The position numbers and the translations under genes are program-made. A stretch of 64,000 bases of DNA from Strobilurus pachycystidiatus (Eukaryota > Basidiomycota > Agaricomycetes > Agaricales > Physalacriaceae), in assembly GCA_019915135.1 (NCBI GenBank), contig JAHLMK010000010.1, positions 930,001 through 994,000 on the forward strand, written 5' to 3'. Positions 9,671 to 20,908 of this stretch are shown here, piece by piece (positions within the stretch are counted from its first letter, which is position 1; every line of letters begins with the position of its first letter). The notes beneath the pieces are model-generated. The model searched no databases. It was not told the DNA's origin and worked only from the letters and a program-made list of their open reading frames with translations.

Positions 9671-12600
9671 ATGGACTTCGATGTCAGTGACCTTGACCAA
9701 GTCGCGCTCGCAGCACTCAGCAATGCCACTCCCATCCCGCCTTCTACCTCCGGCTCGTTACTACCCAACAGCCCTCTCATCCGGGAGATTTGCCTCTTTG
9801 ATTTTGGACCTTTCTCCGTGAACGACCCCTTCCCCATTCCCATCGACTTTGATGCCATCCCTGACATACATCTCAACGCCGAACTTCTTGCCTCTGTTCT
9901 CGCGACCCCGATTCCCTCCCTGAAATCTCTCAATGATCTCGTCCGGAGAGCTGTCGTTGCGCTAAGCGGGATCCCACACCACTCCCTCGCATTCAATTAT
10001 TCTATCGCCAAAGACGGCGCCCTACTACCTGTTAGATTACCGGCATGGATACTTGTCTTCTGGGGAATCAAATATCAGTTGGTTTACGTGCAGAACCTCT
10101 GGACTGATGCTCTTACCTCGTTGCACGTTCATACCCCGGACCTCTCAACGTGTATTTCCACTCAAATCGTGAACCGTCCGTGGAATCTCCCTCTCCCCAA
10201 TCCATTCACCCATGCCGGGGCCGAGACTATAGAATGCCTCGCTCGCTACTGCTATCCAACGGAATGGCTTGCAGGATGCCATATAAACCAGATGATCACA
10301 CTCGTTCGAGAGGATCTGGCCGCGCGAGGGATTGCTGGAGTTGAGGTTCCGCTTACGGACTTCTTTGAATCCTTGACGGCTCAATTCCGTCGGCGGGAGG
10401 ACAATGCGGGAGATTTGAGGCGGTCACCCTGCCAGAGATATGGCGAGGATCTCTCTATTGGGGCTATAATCAGACAAGTCCTTCTGATCAACGTCAAACT
10501 CGGCGCAAATGGCAGCGTGGCCCTACCTGAAAGGATGAAAGGAGTGATCGGGAATCACTGGATGACTGTGGTCATCAACAGCGCCACCGAGAGCATTGGC
10601 TTCTGCGATCCCATGGCCTACGATATAGCACCCGAGATAGTTGATATCCTTCAATGGTGGCTTGGGTTCTTCTTCCCGCATCCTTTTGGCGTCGAAGGAA
10701 TCAAAGGCAGTATGCAGGACGACGCGTCCTCTTGTGGCCTGCATGCCATTAGTACGGCTCATCACCATGCCGATCCAACCATACCTCTGTTATCCGCCGA
10801 GCACGTCAACCACTATCGAGTTGAATGGCTGGGAAATGTTATGAACTATCTAGATCAAAGTCAGCGGGACCCGCCACAGGTACAGTTCGACACTTACTTC
10901 GACAGTATGATGATGCTAATAAAGTCATCAGCAACAGGCCGACATTCTCAAGCAACCGACAGACTGCTCACGTCCGCCGCAAAGCGCTCCGTCTATCTCT
11001 AAACCTGCTATCTCGAAAGCGCCTAGCAAGCCCAAGGCACCTCCGAATCCCTCGAACACCACTAAAAGTCAGAAACAAACCGGGGCCTCGCCAGAATTGG
11101 ATCCCGATGCACCAAGGACCTCATGGGACCGGCGCGTTGATCAGATGCTGTTGGGAAAGAATGCAGATCTGCTGCTGGCAGAGCGGCCGCAAAAGGCCGT
11201 CAAATCTAAACGAAGGAATAAGCGCAAACTCCAACAGCACACAATCGAAGACGATCCTTACGACTTCATCGATATTCCGCGCCCGAAGCTCAGAGGTGGC
11301 CGCGATTTGGACCCACTGATGGATGCATTCGTAACATGGTCTCACAAGCGCAGTGAGCCAGATGATCAGGGATGGAGATGTATCGGGGATGGCTGTCGAG
11401 ACTTCCACTTGTCTAGAACTCGATGGCGTGTGCTGAAGCATGGCACGACATGTTCCAAAATAAGCCCGGACCTGAGGATTACGGCGAATAAAGAGTTTGG
11501 GGTGGTCGCTCCGTCCAGTGAAGTGGCTCGACTCCTTGCTTGCCAGGAAGAATTGGAGGCGTCCAAACCGGATGCGGAACCGCCTTGGAAGCGCACTAAG
11601 CAGGAACAAAAGGCTGCAGATGCGACATTGGGCGGCAAAGAGCAGGAGAAGGAGGCGGAACATACGAGGATTGTCCCTGAGACGAGGATGACTAGGTGGA
11701 CGGCGGCGGCAACAAGTAATAAGCGAGACCTGCGCAACGCTGACCTGGACAGGAAGATGGTGATTCTCAGGACGTCTGGCGGGCTACCGGGGAAGTTCTT
11801 GGCCAAATGGGAGTTTCGAGAGTTTGTCCATGCATTGGATTCGAAGTATCCGCTGCCAACACGAGACCGGATGGAGGATATCTTGATTCCTGGAGAGAGG
11901 GAACTGGTGGTACAAGAACAGGAGTCGTACTTGAGAAGGCAGTGGTATCTCACCGGGTCCTACGATGGTGGAACGAGCCGAGCCAAGGACTCCTACTGGC
12001 TCAATCATCTCTCCGATCCTGATCGTAACGTCTTCCTCGTCGATGCCATTGAAGCCACTGGCGAGTCGCACACGGCTGTGTGGATCGCTGATTTTGTCGA
12101 CCGAGTGAGTGCAAACGTTTTCTGCACTGGAGGATGAAGGGAGGAAGCAAGACGTAAACGCTGACCAATTGCATCAGACCATCATCAACATTGGCCCCGA
12201 GCGATTTGGTGCTCTTGTCTGTGACAGCTCAGGCAATACTCTGCTTTCACGCAAGATATTAGCGCAACGACACCCTACGATTATCATATTCCCCGATGCA
12301 TGTCACCACATCAGCAACATGATCAAGGACATCGTCAAACTTCCCTACTTCGCGAGCCCCGTCTCTATCATTCGAGCTACCTTGACTTTCTTCCATAAAT
12401 CTCATGCTGGTATTCACGCGTTTGCCCAAGCACGGAAGGATCTCAAGATTAATCGCGCGCTAGATGCTATTGGGAAGACGCGCTTTGGCACAGTGATCTA
12501 TTCGGCACGCTCAATCCAGCGCAACCTGCCGGCCTTTCAACGGATATTTCGCCGTGAAGATCTAACATTTGTAAGCATGTCGTACATCGTCTACTGCATA

Positions 12601-14030
12601 GAATTCACTGTATGGCAGGACTATCAAGAGGAGTTTCAACCAATGCTTGCATGTGCAGACGAAGACGATGCACAAGCACCAAACTTAGTCGCCATGGAAT
12701 TTCAGTCAATGCTAGGCAAACTTGTCGGGACCGGCCTTCCTGCATGTCGCGTACTAGCATGTTTAGAGTCGAACTATGCTACAGCCGGTGACTTCTACCT
12801 ACTCTGGCATGCCATGATAGGCGGCGTGCTTGAGAACATTCAGTCGACAACAAATCGGTTCCCTTCCGACGTTCAGACTCAGATTCGTGATATTATTCAC
12901 TATCGGCATGCACAAGTCTTTTCGGAAGGTGGGGACCTGTACACACCTACGTATCTTGCGGCCGCATATCTGAATCCCGGTCTGTTACCATGCTCCTCCC
13001 AACTCTAAGCCTAACACTAATACCCTCGACAGCTAACCTTCTCTCGGACGGAGGAATCTTCAAGCCGGAAGACGCTCCAATGACCGAGAAGGACGCCATC
13101 CTCTTCCGTGGCATCAAGCACCGCACAATCTACAAGCGTATCTGCGCCTATCTTGGCGGCCTCATTCTAGCCGAAATCAAGCACGGCGGCAAGCCAGAAT
13201 TTCTAGCCTGGCGAGGACGAGGTTCCGAGTGTTCCAAGACATTCAAGGATGAGATGGGCCTCTACGCCCGTGGTCAGTACCCATACAACCAAGCTATTGA
13301 CGAAACGACTAGCTTTGGTGTCATCAATTGGTGGCGTCATATTCTTGGCTGTGATGGAGGATTGCTACTTCCGGTCTGTACTATTCTTTGCACCGTGTTC
13401 CTCTGCTGACTGCAAGTATCATAGCTTATTGCTATCAAGATCTATTCTGTGCGGATCAACTCGATGCCTGATGAGCGTACAGTATCCAAATTCACGTCGA
13501 TGTCAGCTGGAGATCGCCACGGGTTACAAGTGGCAACAATGACTCGCCATGCTCAGGTTGCTCAGTTCTACAAGAACGAACATGATGTGAGTTGTTTTCT
13601 CACATACAATCTCTCTATTCCTCAACGACGACAGCTTCACACACAAAAATTCCATCCGGAGATAAGAAAGGCACCCATTCGGTTCAGCTCAATTCAAGCT
13701 CAGTTCGAGAGAGCCCCCGCTCATTCTGGTGACGCCGAACGTGCTGTTGAGCCACCTCCCCACGATGAAGAAGTTGATGAAGATAAGCCATCATGGCTGG
13801 ATAGCGAAGCCGAGAAAATTCCGAGCGTATATGCTGAAGAGTTGGATACTTTTGCAGCTATCTCGCACTCCCGGATCAAGGCAGTACTTGCGAAAGCCAT
13901 GGGTGAGAAGGAAGCGAAGGCGAGCACAGATAAAAAGACGTTGAACACGATAGCGGGAGCCAGAGCAACAGGTGAAGCTTCCGTTGAGGACAATGAGTTT
14001 GACTTTGCATTTGACGATGAGACAACGTAA
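9671..14030 (+). CDS. Fusion of Ulp1-like cysteine protease, BED-type zinc finger and hAT (DUF659) transposase
   Basis: Seven exons join in one open frame: 9671-10879, 10932-12104, 12178-12570, 12619-12979, 13033-13373, 13425-13586, 13635-14030, giving 1344 aa. Residues ~280-380 form a C48/Ulp1 protease: His296 in N-H-W-M-T-V-V, Asp313 in F-C-D-P-M, Gln349 and Cys355 in Q-D-D-A-S-S-C-G-L-H. Residues 553-577 form a BED-like finger (C553, C558, H573, C577). The transposase core has L-V-C-D-S-S-G-N and the hAT C-x-H-type motif in F-P-D-A-C-H-H-I-S-N-M-I-K-D-I. The hAT C-terminal dimerisation region (W-W-R-H-I...L-L-L-P, then D-E-R-T-V-S-K-F) sits in the fifth and sixth exons. Two introns (12571-12618, 13587-13634) are exactly 48 bp and could be read through in frame. 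If the first intron is not spliced the protease part ends at 11002 and stands alone; the fusion rests on the GTACAG..TCATCAG intron at 10880-10931. Confidence 0.82.
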
Positions 14031-14278
14031 GCCTAGATCAATAGAAAAATGAATTAATCCCTCCGATTACTTAGTATTGTATCTCTGTACAATGCAGTGA
14101 CGAGCCTGCCTATACTAAGGTGACAGAGCAACGCGGCGCGTAGCGCCGCAGCGAAATTTGGGGCCAGAGCGAGCGATGACGTTTCCGACACGTGACCAAA
14201 CTTACATGTAAGTTACCGTGTAAATTACAAGCCCTTGAGCCCTACCTGGTAACTTACCGGTGAAAAAGTTCAAGAAAA

Positions 14279-14296
14279 CTTTCTTCCGCCAACCTA
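14279..14296 (-). repeat. hAT right terminal inverted repeat
   Basis: Perfect reverse complement of 9364-9381; followed by the 8-bp duplication ATCAGAGT at 14297-14304. Confidence 0.95.
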
Positions 14297-14304
14297 ATCA
14301 GAGT
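14297..14304. repeat. Target-site duplication of hAT element (right)
   Basis: ATCAGAGT, identical to 9356-9363. Confidence 0.9.
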
Positions 14305-15003
14305 CGACTTGCGCGGCCATCGGTAATTTTCCGAATGGCTTGACCACGACCATCACTGGAAGGTACTCGTAGTCCCAGCACAAGTTTAACTACCCCGGCA
14401 ACGACGGAGATGGGACTGACGCGCTATCCCCTGACAGCTATGCCTGCCAAAGATCACGCCATCGGACGAATCTGCGCCACTGATGCAGATTCTGTCCCTG
14501 GTCACGAGTAGAGTCAGCAACGGTAAGTGCGCCACATCAACTGCCAGTGCTGTCCCTATCAGAATTCACAACGCAGGATTTTCACGCGGATGTAGCTAAC
14601 GCCGATCATCTGAAAGTGTGGCGGTAGATATGTGGCGATCTTTTTTTCATTTCGGGATCCGACCCTTGTAACGCCTGGCATTGTGGCGCAAAGCAAATCC
14701 TTGGTGACAGGGTCTTTACAGCATACTAATCGTGCATCTCACATTTACAACAATACTAGGTATTCTGCAAGTCGCGACCGAGGACGGTTTTTTGATCAAA
14801 GACAGTATTCCGCCCTGGCCGACCGAGTCAGAGACTGTGGCGTACTTGTGATGAGCGTGACATTCTTTCGATTGATCTCTTCCGAATCCCATCAGCCTGT
14901 ACAGTTACCCGGGCCCTGGGCCGTGGCTTATAAGCGCACACAGACTCTGATGCATACCCTCAAGGGACCTCTCACTCTAGTTCCCTTTTCTCTTTGGCCA
15001 GAA
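14305..15003. other. Intergenic; nothing recognised
   Basis: Upstream flank of the DUF6535 gene. A TATAAGCG box at about 14930 could serve it. No other feature is supported. Confidence 0.4.
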
Positions 15004-16078
15004 CTATGCTCTCGTCTACCTTCGTCCCCGCCCTCGATTATGATGGCGCCAGCAGCACCGAGACGCTAGTCCTGCCTGAGTCGGGACAGATGTTGCCGAC
15101 GCGCACCGATAATCTTCGAGGAGTGAGCTGTCCGAGTCAACAGGCTAAGAAAGAACGTCTGTTATCCAATTCGTACCCCCTTCTCAAGCCCACAGGCTGA
15201 TTGATATTCTAGCTGATGTCGCGAATGACTACGAGGAGAAGTATCCTCTGGATGCACCTTATACAGAGATGGGACCAAACGCTCGTGTCTGGAAGGTCTA
15301 CCTAGACGAGAGCGCAAAATTTGACCAGCAACGTTTCAAGCAATGGAATGATGACCTCAATGCCACCGTTGTTCTCGTCAGTCCTGTGTCTCTATCTCAA
15401 TTTACGCTTATAGCTCATGATTGTTCCAAGGCCTCCCTCCTGACAGTGGTACTCTCCCTGCTCGTCTCGCGTACCTCAAAGCTCTTGATGCCCGACCACG
15501 TCCATCTATCCTCTCTCCTCCTTGCCGAGTTGGTCAACGTTACACGCGCAGTCGCCTCTGGCTCTCCTGTTGACGAAGTTCCGCGCACAGATACGACCTT
15601 CACACCTAGAACCTCGCATCAATGGGTTAACGGCCTGTGGTTCACGAGCCTTGTGTTGGGTCTCACGATTGCGATGCTCGGCATGGCGTTGAAGCAGTGG
15701 GCTCGTCATAACACATCCATCCCGGCGTCTGGCACGCCACGAGATTGCGCTCGGATCAGGCAGTTTAGACATATGTGCATAGAGAAATGGCGCGTCCCAG
15801 AGATCATCGCGGTCTTGCCGGTGCTCGTGCACATCTGCTTAGGGATGTTCTTCCTTGGGTTGATCATTTTGCTTGGATCCTTCGACAGCTGTTTTGGCTT
15901 CATTTTCGCAATCCGAGTCCTGATCAGTGTCGAGCTCGTGGTCCACGGTCTCGCCATCCTTCTTTCCTTCCTTTCAAGCCAGCCCTATCCGTACAAGACA
16001 GCCGTCTATAACAAAATAGTTCATCGTCTCCCCTTCCAGAAGAGGAGAGAGCCTGGGAAATGTTTGTACGACGTATGA
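15004..16078 (+). CDS. DUF6535-type membrane protein
   Basis: The main part (from about 15215) reads L-I-D-I-L-A-D-V, then V-W-K-V-Y-L-D-E-S-A-K-F-D with Q-W-N-D-D-L-N, the N-terminal signature of DUF6535 proteins expanded in mushrooms. A 54-bp intron (GTCAGT..CCAAG, ~15376-15429) precedes the first membrane helix. Further family hallmarks are S-L-L-L-A-E-L-V-N-V-T-R-A-V-A-S-G-S, W-V-N-G-L-W-F-T-S-L, L-K-Q-W-A-R-H, S-G-T-P-R-D-C-A-R-I-R-Q-F-R and L-P-V-L-V-H-I-C-L-G-M-F-F-L-G-L. Four or more transmembrane segments are likely; function unknown. The protein is short, as many relatives continue. Which donor joins the first exon (ATG 15004) to the rest is unresolved, so the 5' end is uncertain. 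Confidence 0.78.
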
Positions 16079-16246
16079 TAATGTCGATTCGACATATGCC
16101 CCATCTGTTACGAGTCTCAAAAAAGAGGGAATTGAAGGGTGGCAGAGGAAGGCCGACAATCAAAGTCTTATTAGCACCCCAAGGAGTGTAGATAATATTG
16201 GACACATATACTGCAAGGCGCTGGAGTAGTGAGGATCCAAATATAT

Positions 16247-17337
16247 TCAACTTGAAGCTTGAAGGCTCCGATCATCTTTCTTAGATTTCTTGATTCGCTC
16301 CTCCTCCTGCCACTCCACATAACTCTCCAATTGCCTCCTTTCTTCGGCAAGCTCGTCGTACAACTCCTTCTGCTCTTTATACCATTCTTGGAACTCGCTG
16401 TCAGACATCTGGGCGCAATCCTCGCGTAGCTCATCCAGGGCAGCAATATTGTAGAAAGTGTTTTCACGAGCTGTAGTTTAGGCCATGATTAGCGTGGACA
16501 GTAACAGGGAACAGGGACCGTCAAAAACACATACCCTGCGAAAAGTGAATTTCGGGGTCATATCGAAAATGATATCGCTCCCAATAAAAGTCATCGCCGG
16601 GGTCCTCGTCGTAGGCAACGAAGGAGGGGGTGATACAAGAAAGCATTCCGTCCCGTGAGCCTTGGAAGAGGTACACAACTTTGCCATCCTCGTTGACAAT
16701 GCGTGCCGGTGCTACACTGCGAAGACATCAGGAAGAGGATGGCCCAACACTCAGGGTTCACGTACACAGTCTTGCTCTGGATACAGGGATTGCAGAGCTT
16801 CATCCGCATCTCCCACGCAACGTCCTTAAGAGAACGTTTACCGCAGTTCTGTAAGTTGACACTTGGGGATGAGTTGTAAGGTGATTTTGGTATCACATGC
16901 GTACCGTACAACGAAGTTCGAAGAGGAGGTGTGCGAGCTGTGGCTCACAGAGGTCATACAGAAGCTGACGCGAGTCCAGATCAATGTTGTCAAACGCAGC
17001 CGTCCACACAAAACGAGAGCTCTTAGTCAGTAAGAGCCCGCGGAGAACTTTCGACACACGAGCCATGTGCAGTAAGTCCAAGGGATCAAGATGTGAGAAG
17101 ATCTGACGGTCGGTAAGTAGACGCCTGAGCCTGAACGGGACCAGAATACAGTACCTCGTAGAGCGTATCCAACGGTATGTTCGTCATTTGTTGCAGTTTT
17201 CCGCGGCTATCTTTTGCTTCGACTTTCTTCTGCGACCTTTTACCTGAGGCAGGCTTCTTACGCGCCGTTGAAGCAGGTTCAGACTTGACTTGAGCATTCT
17301 GCTTTCCCGCTATTCTGCTTGATCGTCGGGAGCTCAT
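16247..17337 (-). CDS. F-box protein
   Basis: Probable substrate adaptor of an SCF ubiquitin ligase. Exon 1 (17155-17337) starts M-S-S-R-R-S-S-R-I-A-G-K and is basic (likely nuclear). The F-box spans the first intron (17103-17154): M-T-N-I-P-L-D-T-L-Y-E joined to I-F-S-H-L-D-P-L-D-L-L-H-M-A-R-V-S-K. The following F-V-W-T-A-A-F-D-N-I segment, then W-E-M-R-M-K-L-C-N-P-C, is typical of the large mushroom F-box family. The C-terminus is a charged, coiled-coil-like stretch (E-W-Y-K-E-Q-K-E-L-Y-D-E-L-A-E-E-R) ending at TGA 16247-16249. The target is unknown. Internal exon limits in the last third are approximate. Confidence 0.88.
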
Positions 17338-17754
17338 GGTTGCCCAGAGAGACAGGGTTCCGAATTTCCCGAGTCATCGGCACCGAGGACGCATACAACG
17401 GCACATGACCGTGAGCTGAAACTTATTCAAATGAATTGATTTTTGTACCTTGATTTCACTCTTGATCTTCTTCGACGTGCATTTTGGCAGCATACTGGCC
17501 TGGTATTGGCGGCTCTCAGCCATCGTTCACATCAACCCGACAAGTTCTTCTAGTGGGCCGATCTACTCCAAAACAAGCACGCGGCGTACCTCTTCTTGCG
17601 CCGACCGTAGCAAAATGGCCAGCGTCAAGTAGCGGCGCCCGCGACGCGTCCTGGCCACTTCTGCTATAATAATACTTTGGATTTGCGTTCGCCCTTCTCT
17701 CCCTCTTTCGTTAGACATCCCTTTTTCTCCACGTTTGCTTACCGGCTGATTGAC
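17338..17754. other. Intergenic, shared upstream region of the F-box gene and the GH7 relic
   Basis: A TATAATAA box at about 17664-17671 could have served the GH7-derived gene. Nothing else is recognised. Confidence 0.4.
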
Positions 17755-18495
17755 ATGTTTCACAGCATTGCTCTCTTTCTCTATACCCGCCGCCGCCGCT
17801 GTTCATGCACAACAGGTTGGAGCATTGACGATGGAGGCTTCCTGCAGTCCGCATCCAGCCTTGTGCTGCAGGTAATTCTTGCGCGACCTAAGTACAAGAC
17901 CCGCCCAATTATTCGAGACCTTTAGGCTGACAACGTTTCATGTAGTCTCGCTTCTATCGTTACTGACTTTGAATCAGCTGCCACTGACGCTGGACCGGCC
18001 GTGAAATATCAGGAACCACCACCTGCCCCCACCCCAACACTTGCACGACTGCCTGCGCGGTTGACGTGCCGACTATGATTGTACCTACCACTTACTTATC
18101 ATCGGAGTTACAGAATCCTCTGGAATCAATGTCGGCTCGCGCGCTTATGTTTTTCCTCGAGGATGATAACTCGAAGAACCAGGAGCTCGCGCTCAACGTC
18201 AAAGTTCCCAATTTGCCTCGCGGGTCAAACGTCGCCCTGTACTTTGTGCAGACGGCCGCGGATGCTGCTCTGTGCGAGTCCAGCAACAACGCCTCTGGCG
18301 CCACCGCCTACGGGGTACCGGCGCACAATCTCAAGTTCATAGACGGTGATGTGCGTGATTCTTATGCGTGTTTAGTTTGTACTAACACTTGGTCATCTTT
18401 AGATTGATGATCAAAACTGTACGGTCTCCATTACCGGCGAGATCAACTCTGGCGTCGGTTACTACAGCTCCTGTTGTAACGAGACAAACGAATAG
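17755..18495 (+). pseudogene. Decayed, truncated GH7 cellobiohydrolase relic
   Basis: Segments collinear with the N-terminal half of GH7 enzymes are scattered over different frames. They are a signal-peptide-like F-T-A-L-L-S-F-S-I-P-A-A-A-A-V-H-A followed by Q-Q-V-G-A-L-T (mature GH7 start), C-T-T-A-C-A-V-D (18032-18065), M-F-F-L-E-D-D, V-P-N-L-P-R-G-S-N-V-A-L-Y-F-V (normally N-L-P-C-G-L-N-G-A-L-Y-F) and N-L-K-F-I-D-G-D. A normal intron follows, then S-G-V-G-Y-Y-S-S-C-C-N-E-T-N-E and a stop at 18493-18495. The stop falls where the catalytic E-x-D-x-x-E motif should start, so no active site remains. The ATG at 17755 is out of frame with the signal peptide. Confidence 0.75.
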
Positions 18496-19394
18496 CATGA
18501 AACAATAATGAACGTATCGAGTGAATAATCTTTCAGAAGTGTCTCCAGTTCAGTACGAGTTCAATTCACCCAAACGTCAAACATCCTACGACAGTCAAGC
18601 GAAACACCAGAGGAATTTATAGATGAATGTATACAAGTCTGTTTATTGTACAAGTAGCAGTGCAGTTTCGAAAGCAGTCTGATGATAGCAATGGCTACTT
18701 CCCTGCTCCTACACCTCGTTGCTTTCCCCGACGGATCATATGCAGTTTGCGCTCACTGGGAATCCGAGGGCAAAGCGAAGGTATGAACCGCGTTTTGTCG
18801 ACCCAAACGGTTCCGGGTATAATCCCGAATCGTACGAAGGCGTTGCTTTTAGGTGGTTGGCGCTGCGGAAAATCAATTTACTTTCGTGCGCCGCCTATGA
18901 TCAACGCTCGATGAGCTGACAGACGCTGACTGAGTCGGAGTCGTCCGATAGCCAGACCGCGTTCAAGAACACTTCAAGTTATGTTGTCAAGTCAGAGAGG
19001 CCGACACCCCAGGACCACGCGGATGAACAAGACACGACTCACGTTGGAACAGGATACATTGTTCGTGTCAACTAACGTTCCATGTTGGATGTACAGCGGG
19101 GAGATAGCCTCGAGAATCAAGAATTTCGATTTAATGGTCTTTCGACCCATCGCCACGCTGCCTGGCAGGGACTTGGAGTTTACTACTGTATTCATCGAGT
19201 CCCAGCCGGACTTTATACTGTACGACCTCGCTGACCTCCTGCAAGAACCATCGATTCAGCCGCAATAATGTTCGAAATGATAACTAAGCCAAACGTCAAG
19301 GAGTAAGTATATACAAATGTGTGTAATGTACAAGTAGCGATGCAGACTGCAGTTTCGAAAGCAATATGATGATAGCAATGGCGATGTACTTCCC
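18496..19394. other. Region between GH7 relic and AAA1, with an internally deleted AAA paralogue fragment
   Basis: Apart from the AAA relic (18610-18900), about 18940-19270 has a modest plus-strand frame that I do not recognise. Confidence 0.4.
18610..18900 (-). pseudogene. Deletion relic of an AAA1-type gene
   Basis: Positions 18620-18720 match the 3' end and flank of AAA1 (19305-19410: GTACAAGTAGC, GCAGTTTCGAAAGCA, ATGATAGCAATGGC). Positions 18722-18890 match the middle of AAA1 (20322-20480: GAATCATATGCAG, GAGGGCAAAG, CGGTTCCGGGT). The roughly 0.9 kb in between is missing. This is a tandem copy that lost its AAA core. Confidence 0.65.
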
Positions 19395-20908
19395 CTACTC
19401 CTCCTCGTCGCTTTCCCATACGTCACGACTATAGATTGGATTAGGTCGCCAGCCGATCCGCTCTCGTAGAATGGCGAGTACCGCCTTCATAGAGTAGTCC
19501 ACATGCTTCCCTGTACGGTAAACATCCTTGCTGGCTTCTACTTCCGCAACCACCTGCGATTGGGTCTCGACGTTCTGCGAGATTTCCTGCACCAGTGCTC
19601 TAACTTCTGGCATCGTGAAACCAAACACGCCATGGGTGGCGGGCATCGTGAAACCGAACGCGCCACGATTGTCGTCGGTTTCCGAAACATCACAGGCAAT
19701 AGGTGCAAAAATTTCCCGCCCATCATATTTGTTCCAGGATGTCTCTTCCGAGGCTGGACGACCAACTAGCATTCCGCCAACGATGTCATTGTTCTTGATG
19801 GCATCCAAGGCAGGAAAGACGAGAAGTCGGTCAATGGCGTACCCAATGTGGACCGCGTTTTCTTGGGTCGCGTGAATGAACGGGTAGTTGAAGTCATCAA
19901 TGAAGAGAAGAATTCGGTGTCGCTTCTCAAAGCGAGTAGCTAGCTTCTGGAATAGGAATCAGTACGTAGAAGACGAGACCAAAATAAGCTGACCATGACT
20001 GAGGAAAAGGTTGATTGTGAACGTTTAAAGACATATTTGCCGACATCGCTTTTGGCAATGCCCAGTTTGGTGTGGTATCGATTGAGGAAGAATCGGAGTT
20101 CAGAGTTCATGTGATCGTTGAACTGTGAGCGCACGTCACCAGTCAAATCCCTGAACGCCTCTTTCATGTAGATTGCAAGCACCAGAACTTCGCCAGTGAC
20201 CTCCACCGGAAATGAGATAGGAGTGGGCGGTCCGTAAAGATAGCGCCAGATAGTAGCATAGACAGGGTCATAGGCAGCCATGCAGGCCTGGATGAATGTC
20301 GACAGGCCGAAACCTGACGGTCGACGAATCATATGCAGCTTGCGCAGTACGGAGATCCGAGGGCAAAGTGAGGGCATGAAGCGCATCTTGTCAATCCAGA
20401 CGGTTCCGGGTCTGACTCCAAATCGTAGATAGTTGTCGTCAACAGGTGGCTGGCGCTATGGCCAGTCGATTTAGTTTCGTGTTTCTCAGATGCAAAAATT
20501 ACATACCGAATCGAAGTCCTCGGAAGACCGAAGTATATACTGTGAGACTCGGACGGGTGGCGTGTACCATAAGGGACAGTTGTCAGGACGGGGACGTTCT
20601 GGGCGCGTCCGGGACACAATGGTCTCTTTGTTTTCGGGGCTTGGAGGGGCAGAGAACGTCTGCTTCCGATTGGGGCTCGTGAGCGGTGTGGCGACAAGAG
20701 TTGATCCTGAGATTACGGATAGCACGTCTGTAGACTCGTCTGACGAGTCTGTCTCGTATGTTAGAACGGAAACTGGGTCAAGGACACGTTGCTCACCAGA
20801 GCCATTGGATGAGTGCTCAGAGTGCGCGTCGTCCATCGCGTAGTCAGGCTCATCGAACAAGGAGTACTCGTACGAGCCTTCTACATCGTCTATATCCTCC
20901 AAAGACAT
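19395..20908 (-). CDS. AAA-ATPase-like protein, AAA1 (degenerate P-loop)
   Basis: Exons 20507-20908, 19994-20449 and 19395-19946 give 469 aa. The N-terminal ~130 aa are acidic, Ser-rich and disordered. The core resembles the predicted AAA-ATPase-like family usually fused to PD-(D/E)XK nucleases: G-T-V-W-I-D-K-M-R-F (family 'VDK' motif), R-R-P-S-G-F-G-L-S-T-F (Walker A position, Leu where Lys is expected) and R-I-L-L-F-I-D-D-F-N-Y-P-F (Walker B and the following Y/N-x-P). An extra copy of G-F-T-M-P sits near the C-terminus. It lies 216 bp from PD1, divergently transcribed, so co-regulation and a joint role with the nuclease-like protein are plausible. Paralogous to 45359-46758. Function unknown. 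Confidence 0.72.

Larger units (their letters stand above)
9364..14296 (+). mobile_element. Complete hAT-type DNA transposon carrying a Ulp1-transposase gene
   Basis: The 4933 bp element is bounded by perfect 18-bp terminal inverted repeats TAGGTTGGCGGAAGAAAG (9364-9381 and 14279-14296) and a perfect 8-bp target duplication ATCAGAGT. Subterminal copies of TGTAAATTAC or TGTAAGTTAC occur at both ends (9435-9444, 9472-9481, 14208-14217, 14219-14228), as expected for transposase-binding sites. The single gene inside has no internal stop in the spliced frame. Intact ends, duplication and frame together suggest a young, possibly autonomous copy. Confidence 0.93.

Noticed and set aside
18981..19268. 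Plus-strand 95-codon frame between the GH7 relic and AAA1
   Set aside because: No similarity found to PD1/PD3, AAA or GH7, and no splice or promoter support.
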